Part shown: positions 1-11,700 of the stretch, piece by piece
Layout: every line of letters begins with the position of its first letter
Numbering within the stretch: position 1 is the stretch's first letter
NCBI RefSeq assembly: GCF_954871325.1
Contig: NW_027051134.1
Coordinates: forward strand, 124,001-188,000
Direction: 5' to 3'
Source of the DNA: Gordionus sp. m RMFG-2023
Lineage: Eukaryota; Nematomorpha; Gordioida; Chordodea; Parachordodidae
Length of the DNA: 64,000 bases
Notes under the pieces: generated by a model
The model's database searches: none
Told to the model about the DNA's origin: nothing
Seen by the model: only the letters and a program-made list of their open reading frames with translations
Position numbers and translations under genes: made by a program

Positions 1-37
1 TTTAATTTCCTATCCAAAACCGCTTAGATGTATTTTT

Positions 38-114
38 TTACGTTTCCGTTTCACAAAATAAATTTTTTGTCGCGAAAGACATTTATAGGGGAAAGGCTAA
101 CATCTTAAACGTAA
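38..114. repeat. Inverted-repeat arms ttacgttt / aaacgtaa in the monomer
   Basis: Positions 38-45 (ttacgttt) and 107-114 (aaacgtaa) are perfect 8-bp reverse complements, centred at 76. They enclose the small hairpin at 68-81, centred at 74.5, almost symmetrically: 22 bp on one side and 25 bp on the other. The pair recurs in most standard monomers. Exceptions are monomers with gtatattttaacg (one mismatch), acgtctaagg (arm lost), aagcgtaa, aaacctaa or aaacttaa (arm damaged), and the 111-bp form, which lacks the right arm. I saw no compensating changes, so selection on a paired structure is not supported by covariation. Confidence 0.7.
68..81. other. Short dyad tgtc-gcgaaa-gaca (potential hairpin)
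   Basis: A 4-bp perfect stem with a six-base loop sits near the middle of the monomer. Its loop region also overlaps the palindrome tcgcga, which is the recognition site of NruI. Variants seen elsewhere change the loop (tcgagaaagac, tcgtgaaagac, gctaaagac) or break the stem (tatcgcgaaagac, typical of the atatttta-tcgcg monomers). It is too short to be stable in duplex DNA without strain. It is listed because it recurs nearly every 146 bp and lies at the centre of the longer inverted repeat. Confidence 0.6.
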
Positions 115-120
115 TTTTGA

Positions 121-132
121 ATATAATTATAT
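121..132. other. 12-bp perfect palindrome atataattatat
   Basis: The sequence atataattatat is its own reverse complement and occurs in the great majority of monomers, always about 20 bp before the next monomer start. One family changes it to atataataatat (monomers followed by aaattaattctatatcc or tttaattctatatcc, e.g. near 15,840, 48,450 and 49,745), and one to attataattatat (the ccacttag family's neighbour). In monomers with the ttctctatcc start, a second dyad follows at once: agaatt-t-aattct, 6-bp arms around one base. Runs of short dyads like these are known from centromeric satellites that lack a CENP-B box; the role here is inference. Confidence 0.75.
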
Positions 133-146
133 CATTGAACACAGAA

Positions 147-285
147 TTTAATTTCCTATCCAAAACCGCTTAGATGTATTTTTTTACGTTCACAAAATAA
201 ATATTTTATCGCGAAAGACATTTATATGGGAAAGGCTAACATCTTAAACGTAATTTTGAATATAATTATATCATTGAACACAGAA
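147..285 (+). repeat. 139-bp monomer form (7-bp deletion)
   Basis: This monomer reads acgttcac where the standard reads acgtttccgtttcac, a 7-bp loss flanked by gtt on both sides, so short-homology slippage is a simple origin. Many copies also carry aaatattttatcgcg. Other examples start at 432, 3,202, 5,975, 6,391 and 8,761, with matching copies in the later units. The form marks fixed places in the large higher-order unit. Confidence 0.9.
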
Positions 286-716
286 TTTAATTCTCTATCC
301 AAAACCGCTTAGTTGTATATTTTAACGTTTCCGTTTCACAAAATAAATTTTTTGTCGCGAAAGACATTTATAGGGAAAAGGCTAACATCATAAACGTAAT
401 TTTGAATATAATTATATCATTGAACACAGAATTTAATTTCCTATCCAAAACCGCTTAGATGTATTTTTTTACGTTCACAAAATAAATTTTTTGTCGCGAA
501 AGACATTTATAGGGGAAAGGCTAACATCTTAAACGTAATTTTGAATATAATTATATCATTGAACACAGAATTTAATTCTCTATCCAAAACCGCTTAGATG
601 TATATTTTAACGTTTCCTTTTCACAAAATAAATTTTTTGTCGCGAAAGACATTTATAGAGGAAAGGCTAACATCTTAAACGTAATTTTGAATATAATTAT
701 ATCATTGAACTCAGAA

Positions 717-827
717 TTTAATTTCCTATCCAAAACCGCTTAGATGTATTTTTTTACGTTTCTGGTTCTCAAAATAAATTTTTTGTCGGAAAAGATTTTG
801 AATATAATTATATCATTGAACTCAGAA
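717..827 (+). repeat. 111-bp monomer form (35-bp deletion)
   Basis: Here gtcggaaaaga joins directly to ttttgaat, which removes 35 bp (about positions 80-114 of the reference monomer), including the right arm of the inverted repeat and most of the otherwise invariant block. The upstream part carries cgtttctggttctcaaa or cgtttctggttcac. Five occur per large unit, for example near 717, 1,258, 2,107 and 2,801 in copy 1. I last see the form near 31,930-32,040. It is absent from the family that fills the right half of the window. Confidence 0.9.
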
Positions 828-1758
828 TTTAATTTCCTATCCAAAACCGCTTAGATGTATTTTTTTACGTTTCCGTTTCACAAAATAAATTTTTTGTCGC
901 GAAAGACATTTATAGGGGAAAGGCTAACATCTTAAACGTAATTTGGAATATAATTATATCATTGAACACAGAATTTAATTTCCTATCCAAAACCGCTTAG
1001 ATGTATTTTTTTACGTTTCCGTTTCACAAAATAAATTTTTTGTCGCGAAAGACATTTATAGGGGAAAGGCTAACATCTTAAACGTAATTTTGAATATAAT
1101 TATATCATTGAACACAGAATTTAATTTCCTATCCAAAACCGCTTAGATGTATATTTTAACGTTTCCTTTTCACAAAATAAATTTTTTGTCGCGAAAGACA
1201 TTTATAGAGGAAAGGCTAACATCTTAAACGTAATTTTGAATATAATTATATCATTCAACTCAGAATTTAATTTCCTATCCAAAACCGCTTAGATGAATTT
1301 TTTTACGTTTCTGGTTCACAAAATAAATTTTTTGTCGGAAAAGATTTTGAATATAATTATATCATTGAACTCAGAATTTAATTTCCTATCCAAAACCGCT
1401 TAGATGTATTTTTTTACGTCTAAGGTTCACAAAATAAATTTTTGTCGCGAAAGACATTTATAGGGGAAAGGCTAACATCTTAAACGTAATTTTAAATATA
1501 ATTATATCATTGAACTCAGAATTTAATTCTCTATCCAAAACCGCTTAGATGTATTTTTTTACGTTTCCGTTTCACAAAATAAATTGTTTGTCGCGAAAGA
1601 CATTTATAGAGGAATGGCTAACATCTTAAGCGTAATTTTGAATATAATTATATCATTGAACTCAGAATTTAATTCTCTATCCAAAACCGCTTAGATGTAT
1701 TTTTCTACGTTTCCGATTCACAAAATAAATTTTTTGTCGCGAAAGACATTTATAGGGG

Positions 1759-3090
1759 AAATGCTAACATCTTAAACGTAATTTTGAATATAATTATATC
1801 ATTGAACTCAGAATTTAATTTCCTATCCAAAACCGCTTAGATGTATATTTTAACGTTTCCTTTTCACAAAATAAATTTTTTGTCGAGAAAGACATTTATA
1901 GAGGAAAGGCTAACATCTTAAACGTAATTTTGAATATAATTATATCATTGAACACAGAATTTAATTCTCTATCCAAAACCGCTTAGATGTATATTTTAAC
2001 GTTTCCTTTTCACAAAATAAATTTTTTGTCGCGAAAGACATTTATAGAGGAAAGGCTAACATCTTAAACGTAATTTTGAATATAATTATATCATTGAACT
2101 CAGAATTTAATTTCCTATCCAAAACCGCTTAGATGTATTTTTTTACGTTTCTGGTTCACAAAATAAATTTTTTGTCGGAAAAGATTTTGAATATAATTAT
2201 ATCATTGAACTCAGAATTAAATTTCCTATCCAAAACCGCTTAGATGTATTTTTTTACGTTTCCGTTTCACAAAATAAATTTTTTGTCGCGAAAGACATTT
2301 ATAGGGGAAAGGCTAACATCTTAAACGTAATTTTGAATATAATTATATCATTGAACACAGAATTTAATTTCCTATCCAAAACCGCTTAGATGTATTTTTT
2401 ACGTTTCCGTTTCACAAAATAAATTTTTTGTCGCGAAAGACATTTATAGGGGAAATGCTAACATCTTAAACGTAATTTTGAATATAATTATATCATTGAA
2501 CTCAGAATTTAATTTCCTATCCAAAACCGCTTAGATGTATATTTTAACGTTTCCTTTTCACAAAATAAATTTTTTGTCGAGAAAGACATTTATAGAGGAA
2601 AGGCTAACATCTTAAACGTAATTTTGAATATAATTATATCATTGAACACAGAATTTAATTCTCTATCCAAAACCGCTTAGATGTATATTTTAACGTTTCC
2701 TTTTCACAAAATAAATTTTTTGTCGCGAAAGACATTTATAGAGGAAAGGCTAACATCTTAAACGTAATTTTGAATATAATTATATCATTGAACTCAGAAT
2801 TTAATTTCCTATCCAAAACCGCTTAGATGTATTTTTTTACGTTTCTGGTTCACAAAATAAATTTTTTGTCGGAAAAGATTTTGAATATAATTATATCATT
2901 GAACTCAGAATTTAATTTCCTATCCAAAACCGCTTAGATGTATTTTTTTACGTTTCCGTTTCACAAAATAAATTTTTTGTCGCGAAAGACATTTATAGGG
3001 GAAAGGCTAACATCTTAAACGTAATTTTGAATATAATTATATCATTGAACACAGAATTTAATTTCCTATCCAAAACCGCTTAGATGTATT
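1759..3090 (+). repeat. 694-bp internal tandem duplication in the large unit
   Basis: Markers recur 694 bp apart: aaatgctaac at 1,759 and 2,453, and tcggaaaag at 2,175 and 2,869. The monomer order between them is the same (a gtatattttaacg/tcgagaaag form, a second gtatattttaacg form, the 111-bp form, then standard forms). The pair is present again in the later unit copies, so it predates amplification of the large unit. The right edge is approximate. Confidence 0.75.
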
Positions 3091-4055
3091 TTTTTACGTT
3101 TCGTTTCACAAAATAAATTTTTTGTCGCGAAAGACATTTATAGGGGAAAGGCTAACATCTTAAACGTAATTTTGAATATAATTATATCATTGAACACAGA
3201 ATTTAATTTCCTATCCAAAACCGCTTAGATGTATTTTTTTACGTTCACAAAATAAATATTTTATCGCGAAAGACATTTATATGGGAAAGGCTAACATCTT
3301 AAACGTAATTTTGAATATAATTATATCATTAAACTCAGAATTTAACCGCTTAGATGTATTTTTTTACGTCTAAGGTTCACAAAATAAATTTTTGTCGCGA
3401 AAGACATTTATAGGGGAAAGGCTAACATCTTAAACGTAATTTTAAATATAATTATATCATTGAACTCAGAATTTAATTCTCTATCCAAAACCGCTTAGAT
3501 GTATTTTTTTACGTTTCCGTTTCACAAAATAAATTGTTTGTCGCGAAAGACATTTATAGAGGAATGGCTAACATCTTAAGCGTAATTTTGAATATAATTA
3601 TATCATTGAACTCAGAATTTAATTCTCTATCCAAAACCGCTTAGATGTATTTTTTTACGTTTCCGTTTCACAAAATAAATTTTTTGTCGCGAAAGACATT
3701 TATAGGGGAAATGCTAACATCTTAAACTTAATTTTGAATATAATTATATCATTGAACTCAGAATTTAATTTCCTATCCAAAACCGCTTAGATGTATATTT
3801 TAACGTTTCCTTTTCACAAAATAAATTTTTTGTCGAGAAAGACATTTATAGAGGAAAGGCTAACATCTTAAACGTAATTTTGAATATAATTATATCATTG
3901 AACTCAGAATTTAATTTCCTATCCAAAACCGCTTAGATGTATATTTTAACGTTTCCTTTTCACAAAATAAATTTTTTGTCGAGAAAGACATTTATAGAGG
4001 AAAGGCTAACATCTTAAACGTAATTTTGAATATAATTATATCATTAAAGTCAGAA

Positions 4056-4579
4056 TTTAACCGCTTAGATGTATTTTTTTACGTTTCCGGTTCACAAAAT
4101 AAATTTTTGTCGCGAAAGACATTTATATGGGAAAGGCTAACATCTTAAACGTAATTTTGAATATAATTATATCATTAAACTCAGAATTTAACAGCTTAGA
4201 TGTATTTTTTTACGTTTCCGGTTCACAAAATAGATTTTTGTCGCGAAAGACATTTATAGGGGAAAGGCTAACATCTTAAACGTAATTTTGAATATAATTA
4301 TATCATTAAACTCAGAATTTAACCGCTTAGATGTATTTTTTTACGTTTCCGGTTCACAAAATAGATTTTTGTCGCGAAAGACATTTATATGGGAAAGGCT
4401 AACATCTTAAACGTAATTTTGAATATAATTATATCATTAAACTCAGAATTTAACCGCTTAGATGTATTTTTTTACGTTTCCGGTTCACAAAATAGATTTT
4501 TGTCGCGAAAGACATTTATATGGGAAAGGCTAACATCTTAAACGTAATTTTGAATATAATTATATCATTGAACTCAGAA
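4056..4579 (+). repeat. Run of four 131-bp monomers (14-bp deletion form)
   Basis: Starts at 4,056, 4,187, 4,318 and 4,449 are exactly 131 bp apart. The form reads cagaatttaaccgcttag, lacking 14 bp (ttctctatccaaaa or its equivalent), is preceded by tcattaaactcag, and usually carries ccggttcacaaaatagat with one T less in the following run. Single members also appear throughout the right half of the window, usually following a monomer with aaatattttatcgcg. One member here (4,187) has aacagcttag. The four-monomer run is repeated at the same place in unit copies 2 to 4 (near 14,090, 22,065 and 33,185). Confidence 0.85.
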
Positions 4580-5974
4580 TTTAATTTCCTATCCAAAACC
4601 GCTTATATGTATATTTTAACGTTTCCTTTTCACAAAATAAATTTTTTGTCGAGAAAGACATTTATAGAGGAAAGGCTAACATCTTAAACGTAATTTTGAA
4701 TATAATTATATCATTAAACTCAGAATTTAACCGCTTAGATGTATTTTTTTACGTTTCCGGTTCACAAAATAGATTTTTGTCGCGAAAGACATTTATATGG
4801 GAAAGGCTAACATCTTAAACGTAATTTTGAATATAATTATATCATTAAACTCAGAATTAAACCGCTTAGATGTATTTTTTTACGTTTACGGTTCACAAAA
4901 TAGATTTTTGTCGCGAAAGACATTTATAGAGGAAAGGCTAACATCTTAAACGTAATTTTGAATATAATTATATCATTAAACTCAGAATTTAAGCGCTTAG
5001 ATGTATTTTTTTACGTTTCCGGTTCACAAAATAGATTTTTGTCGAGAAAGACATTTATAGAGGAAAGGCTAACATCTTAAACGTAATTTTGAATATAATT
5101 ATATCATTGAACACAGAATTTAATTCTCTATCCAAAACCGCTTAGATGTATTTTTTTACGTTTCCGTTTCACAAAATAAATTTTTGTCGTGAAAGACATT
5201 TATAGAGGAAAGGCTATTATCTTAAACGTAATTTTGAATATAATTATATTGAACTTAGAATTTAATTTCCTATCCAACACCGCTTAGATGTATTTTTTTA
5301 CGTTTCCGGTTCACAAAATAAATTTTTGTCGCGAAAGACATTTATAGGGGAAAGGCTAACATCTTAAACGTAATTTTGAATATAATTATATCATTGAACT
5401 CAGAATCTAATTCTCTACCCAAAACTGCTTAGATGTATTTTTTTACGTTTCCGGTTCACAAAATAAATATTTTGTCGCGAAAGACATTTATAGGGGAAAG
5501 GCTAACATCTTAAACGTAATTTTGAATATAATTATATCATTGAACTCAGAATCTAATTCTCTATCCAAAACTGCTTAAATGTATTTTTTTACGTTTCCGG
5601 TTCACAAAATAAATTTTTTGTCGCGAAAGACATTTATAGGGGAAAGGCTAACATCTTAGACGTAATTTTGAATATAATTATATCATTAAACTCAGAATTT
5701 AACCGCTTAGATGTATTTTTTTACGTTTCCGGTTCACAAAATAGATTTTTGTCGCGAAAGACATTTATAGGGGAAAGGCTAACATCTTAAACGTAATTTT
5801 GAATATAATTATATCATTGAACACAGAATTTAATTCTCTATCCAAAACCGCTTAGATGTATTTTTTTACGTTTCCGTTTCACAAAATAAATTTTTTGTCG
5901 AGAAAGACATTTATAGAGGAAAGGCTAACATCTTAAACGTAATTTTGAATATAATTATATCATTGAACACAGAA

Positions 5975-6806
5975 TTTAATTTCCTATCCAAAACCGCTTA
6001 GATGTATTTTTTTACGTTCACAAAATAAATATTTTATCGCGAAAGACATTTATATGGGAAAGGCTAACATCTTAAACGTAATTTTGAATATAATTATATC
6101 ATTAAACTCAGAATTTAACCGCTTAGATGTATTTTTTTACGTCTAAGGTTCACAAAATAAATTTTTGTCGCGAAAGACATTTATAGGGGAAAGGCTAACA
6201 TCTTAAACGTAATTTTAAATATAATTATATCATTGAACTCAGAATTTAATTCTCTATCCAAAACCGCTTAGATGTATTTTTTTACGTTTCCGTTTCACAA
6301 AATAAATTGTTTGTCGCGAAAGACATTTATAGAGGAATGGCTAACATCTTAAGCGAAATTTTGAATATAATTATATCATTGAACTCAGAATTTAATTCTC
6401 TATCCAAAACCGCTTAGATGTATTTTTTTACGTTCACAAAATAAATATTTTATCGCGAAAGACATTTATATGGGAAAGGCTAACATCTTAAACGTAATTT
6501 TGAATATAATTATATCATTAAACTCAGAATTTAACCGCTTAGATGTATTTTTTTACGTCTAAGGTTCACAAAATAAATTTTTGTCGCGAAAGACATTTAT
6601 AGGGGAAAGGCTAACATCTTAAACGTAATTTTAAATATAATTATATCATTGAACTCAGAATTTAATTCTCTATCCAAAACCGCTTAGATGTATTTTTTTA
6701 CGTTTCCGTTTCACAAAATAAATTGTTTGTCGCGAAAGACATTTATAGAGGAATGGCTAACATCTTAAGCGTAATTTTGAATATAATTATATCATTGAAC
6801 TCAGAA
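5975..6806 (+). repeat. 416-bp three-monomer tandem duplication
   Basis: A trimer of 139 + 131 + 146 bp occurs twice, at 5,975-6,390 and 6,391-6,806. The 131-bp member has acgtctaagg, and the 146-bp member has aaattgtttgtcgcg with aatggctaac and aagcg. The first members differ in their 5' segment (tttcctatcc versus ttctctatcc), and the first copy has aagcgaaatt where the second has aagcgtaatt. The block is missing from unit copies 2-4 at this place, so it arose, or was kept, only here. Confidence 0.85.
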
Positions 6807-8760
6807 TTTAACCGCTTAGATGTATTTTTTTACGTTTCCGGTTCACAAAATAGATTTTTGTCGCGAAAGACATTTATATGGGAAAGGCTAACATCTTAAA
6901 CGTAATTTTGAATATAATTATATCATTAAACTCAGAATTAAACCGCTTAGATGTATTTTTTTACGTTTCCGGTTCACAAAATAGATTTTTGTCGCGAAAG
7001 ACATTTATAGAGGAAAGGCTAACATCTTAAACGTAATTTTGAATATAATTATATCATTAAACTCAGAATTTAACCGCTTAGATGTATTTTTTTACGTTTC
7101 CGGTTCACAAAATAGATTTTTGTCGAGAAAGACATTTATAGAGGAAAGGCTAACATCTTAAACGTAATTTTGAATATAATTATATCATTGAACACAGAAT
7201 TTAATTCTCTATCCAAAACCGCTTAGATGTATTTTTTTACGTTTCCGTTTCACAAAATAAATTTTTTGTCGAGAAAGACATTTATAGAGGAAAGGCTAAC
7301 ATCTTAAACGTAATTTTGAATATAATTATATCATTGAACACAGAATTTAATTCTCTATCCAAAACCGCTTAGATGTATTTTTTAACGTTTCCTTTTCACA
7401 AAATAAATTTTTTGTCGCGAAAGACATTTATAGAGGAAAGGCTAACATCTTAAACGTAATTTTGAATATAATTATATCATTGAACTCAGAATTTAATTCT
7501 CTATCCAAAACCGCTTAGATGTATTTTTTTACGTTTCCGTTTCACAAAATAAATTTTTTGTCGCGAAAGACATTTATAGAGGAAAGGCTAACATCTTAAA
7601 CGTAATTTTGAATATAATTATATCATTGAACTCAGAATTTAATTTCCTATCCAAAACCGCTTAGATGTATATTTTAACGTTTCCTTTTCACAAAATAAAT
7701 TTTTTGTCGAGAAAGACATTTATAGAGGAAAGGCTAACATCTTAAACGTAATTTTGAATATAATTATATCATTAAACTCAGAATTTAACCGCTTAGATGT
7801 ATTTTTTTACGTTTCCGGTTCACAAAATAGATTTTTGTCGCGAAAGACATTTATATGGGAAAGGCTAACATCTTAAACGTAATTTTGAATATAATTATAT
7901 CATTAAACTCAGAATTAAACCGCTTAGATGTATTTTTTTACGTTTCCGGTTCACAAAATAGATTTTTGTCGCGAAAGACATTTATAGAGGAAAGGCTAAC
8001 ATCTTAAACGTAATTTTGAATATAATTATATCATTAAACTCAGAATTTAACCGCTTAGATGTATTTTTTTACGTTTCCGGTTCACAAAATAGATTTTTGT
8101 CGAGAAAGACATTTATAGAGGAAAGGCTAACATCTTAAACGTAATTTTGAATATAATTATATCATTGAACACAGAATTTAATTCTCTATCCAAAACCGCT
8201 TAGATGTATTTTTTTACGTTTCCGTTTCACAAAATAAATTTTTTGTCGAGAAAGACATTTATAGAGGAAAGGCTAACATCTTAAACGTAATTTTGAATAT
8301 AATTATATCATTGAACACAGAATTTAATTCTCTATCCAAAACCGCTTAGATGTATTTTTTAACGTTTCCTTTTCACAAAATAAATTTTTTGTCGCGAAAG
8401 ACATTTATAGAGGAAAGGCTAACATCTTAAACGTAATTTTGAATATAATTATATCATTGAACTCAGAATTTAATTCTCTATCCAAAACCGCTTAGATGTA
8501 TTTTTTTACGTTTCCGTTTCACAAAATAAATTTTTTGTCGCGAAAGACATTTATAGAGGAAAGGCTAACATCTTAAACGTAATTTTGAATATAATTATAT
8601 CATTGAACTCAGAATTTAATTTCCTATCCAAAACCGCTTAGATGTATATTTTAACGTTTCCTTTTCACAAAATATATTTTTTGTCGAGAAAGACATTTAT
8701 AGAGGAAAGGCTAACATCTTAAACGTAATTTTGAATATAATTATATCATTGAACTCAGAA
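6807..8760 (+). repeat. 977-bp seven-monomer tandem duplication
   Basis: Two copies, 6,807-7,783 and 7,784-8,760, each consist of three 131-bp and four 146-bp monomers in the same order (3 x 131 + 4 x 146 = 977). They are nearly identical as read; the last monomer differs by aaataaatt versus aaatatatt. The second copy runs on without a break into the start of unit copy 2. Confidence 0.85.
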
Positions 8761-11700
8761 TTTAATTTCCTATCCAAAACCGCTTAGATGTATTTTTTTA
8801 CGTTCACAAAATAAATATTTTATCGCGAAAGACATTTATATGGGAAAGGCTAACATCTTAAACGTAATTTTGAATATAATTATATCATTGAACACAGAAT
8901 TTAATTCTCTATCCAAAACCGCTTAGATGTATATTTTAACGTTTCCGTTTCACAAAATAAATTTTTTGTCGCGAAAGACATTTATAGGGGAAAGGCTAAC
9001 ATCTTAAACGTAATTTTGAATATAATTATATCATTGAACTCAGAATTTAATTCTCTATCCAAAACCGCTTAGATGTATTTTTTTACGTTTCCGTTTCACA
9101 AAATAAATTTTTTGTCGCGAAAGACATTTATAGAGGAAAGGCTAACATCTTAAACGTAATTTTGAATATAATTATATCATTGAACTCAGAATTTAATTTC
9201 CTATCCAAAACCGCTTAGATGTATATTTTAACGTTTCCTTTTCACAAAATATATTTTTTGTCGAGAAAGACATTTATAGAGGAAAGGCTAACATCTTAAA
9301 CGTAATTTTGAATATAATTATATCATTGAACTCAGAATTTAATTCTCTATCCAAAACCGCTTAGATGTATTTTTTTACGTTTCCGTTTCACAAAATAAAT
9401 TTTTTGTCGCGAAAGACATTTATAGAGGAAAGGCTAACATCTTAAACGTAATTTTGAATATAATTATATCATTGAACTCAGAATTTAATTCTCTATCCAA
9501 AACCGCTTAGATGTATTTTTTTACGTTTCCGTTTCACAAAATAAATTTTTTGTCGCGAAAGACATTTATAGAGGAAAGGCTAACATCTTAAACGTAATTT
9601 TGAATATAATTATATCATTGAACTCAGAATTTAATTTCCTATCCAAAACCGCTTAGATGTATATTTTAACGTTTCCTTTTCACAAAATATATTTTTTGTC
9701 GAGAAAGACATTTATAGAGGAAAGGCTAACATCTTAAACGTAATTTTGAATATAATTATATCATTGAACTCAGAATTTAATTTCCTATCCAAAACCGCTT
9801 AGATGTATTTTTTTACGTTTCTGGTTCACAAAATAAATTTTTTGTCGGAAAAGATTTTGAATATAATTATATCATTGAACTCAGAATTTAATTTCCTATC
9901 CAAAACCGCTTAGATGTATTTTTTTACGTTTCCGTTTCACAAAATAAATTTTTTGTCGCGAAAGACATTTATAGGGGAAAGGCTAACATCTTAAACGTAA
10001 TTTTGAATATAATTATATCATTGAACACAGAATTTAATTTCCTATCCAAAACCGCTTAGATGTATTTTTTTACGTTTCCGTTTCACAAAATAAATTTTTT
10101 GTCGCGAAAGACATTTATAGGGGAAAGGCTAACATCTTAAACGTAATTTTGAATATAATTATATCATTGAACACAGAATTTAATTTCCTATCCAAAACCG
10201 CTTAGATGTATTTTTTTACGTTCACAAAATAAATATTTTATCGCGAAAGACATTTATATGGGAAAGGCTAACATCTTAAACGTAATTTTGAATATAATTA
10301 TATCATTGAACACAGAATTTAATTCTCTATCCAAAACCGCTTAGTTGTATATTTTAACGTTTCCGTTTCACAAAATAAATTTTTTGTCGCGAAAGACATT
10401 TATAGGGAAAAGGCTAACATCTTAAACGTAATTTTGAATATAATTATATCATTGAACACAGAATTTAATTTCCTATCCAAAACCGCTTAGATGTATTTTT
10501 TTACGTTCACAAAATAAATTTTTTGTCGCGAAAGACATTTATAGGGGAAAGGCTAACATCTTAAACCTAATTTTGAATATAATTATATCATTGAACACAG
10601 AATTTAATTCTCTATCCAAAACCGCTTAGATGTATATTTTAACGTTTCCTTTTCACAAAATAAATTTTTTGTCGCGAAAGACATTTATAGAGGAAAGGCT
10701 AACATCTTAAACGTAATTTTGAATATAATTATATCATTGAACTCAGAATTTAATTTCCTATCCAAAACCGCTTAGATGTATTTTTTTACGTTTCTGGTTC
10801 TCAAAATAAATTTTTTGTCGGAAAAGATTTTGAATATAATTATATCATTGAACTCAGAATTTAATTTCCTATCCAAAACCGCTTAGATGTATTTTTTTAC
10901 GTTTCCGTTTCACAAAATAAATTTTTTGTCGCGAAAGACATTTATAGGGGAAAGGCTAACATCTTAAACGTAATTTGGAATATAATTATATCATTGAACA
11001 CAGAATTTAATTTCCTATCCAAAACCGCTTAGATGTATTTTTTTACGTTTCCGTTTCACAAAATAAATTTTTTGTCGCGAAAGACATTTATAGGGGAAAG
11101 GCTAACATCTTAAACGTAATTTTGAATATAATTATATCATTGAACACAGAATTTAATTTCCTATCCAAAACCGCTTAGATGTATATTTTAACGTTTCCTT
11201 TTCACAAAATAAATTTTTTGTCGCGAAAGACATTTATAGAGGAAAGGCTAACATCTTAAACGTAATTTTGAATATAATTATATCATTCAACTCAGAATTT
11301 AATTTCCTATCCAAAACCGCTTAGATGAATTTTTTTACGTTTCTGGTTCACAAAATAAATTTTTTGTCGGAAAAGATTTTGAATATAATTATATCATTGA
11401 ACTCAGAATTTAATTTCCTATCCAAAACCGCTTAGATGTATTTTTTTACGTCTAAGGTTCACAAAATAAATTTTTGTCGCGAAAGACATTTATAGGGGAA
11501 AGGCTAACATCTTAAACGTAATTTTAAATATAATTATATCATTGAACTCAGAATTTAATTCTCTATCCAAAACCGCTTAGATGTATTTTTTTACGTTTCC
11601 GTTTCACAAAATAAATTGTTTGTCGCGAAAGACATTTATAGAGGAATGGCTAACATCTTAAGCGTAATTTTGAATATAATTATATCATTGAACTCAGAAT

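Larger units (their letters stand above)
1..146 (+). repeat. Reference monomer (146 bp), full-length form
   Basis: This first monomer serves as the coordinate frame used below. The phase, starting at tttaattt, is my arbitrary choice. In order it holds a 5' segment (1-30) that differs between families, a T7 run (33-39), the segment acgtttccgtttcac (40-54) that is the main diagnostic block, an A/T tract (55-68), the motif gtcgcgaaagac (69-80), a G-rich spot (88-91), then a nearly invariant stretch from about 92 to 137 ending in the 12-bp palindrome atataattatat. Composition by hand on the ccggttcac form is 42 G+C of 146 (29%), with 6 CpG. The length equals a nucleosome core particle, as in many centromeric satellites; that link is inference. 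Confidence 0.95.
1..8322 (+). repeat. Large higher-order unit, copy 1 (cut by window start)
   Basis: Copy 1 matches copy 2 from position 1 to about 5,820 at an offset of 10,032 (10,031 after a one-base indel). It then skips two monomers present in copy 2 (15,840-16,141) and rejoins at 5,819/16,142. After that it carries two private tandem duplications (416 bp and 977 bp). Private bases include taaacgtaatt near 530 where copies 2-4 have taaacctaatt, catcataaacg near 390, and tttttctacg near 1,700. Because copies 2, 3 and 4 share the cctaatt change, copy 1 looks like the outgroup of the four. Confidence 0.85.

Noticed and set aside
40-56. CENP-B box-like site around cgtttccggttcac / cgtttcccgttcac
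   Set aside because: On the reverse strand the cccgttc form gives aacgggaaacg, but the required ttcg and the central a of the box are not in register, so the match is only partial.
69-81. Stable GCGAAAGC-type DNA mini-hairpin
   Set aside because: The motif reads gcgaaagac, so the closing C of that known mini-hairpin is missing; only a 4-bp tgtc/gaca stem remains.
119-134. TATA-type promoter at gaatataattatatc
   Set aside because: It occurs in almost every monomer, with no other promoter element or transcribed unit beside it; AT-rich composition explains it.
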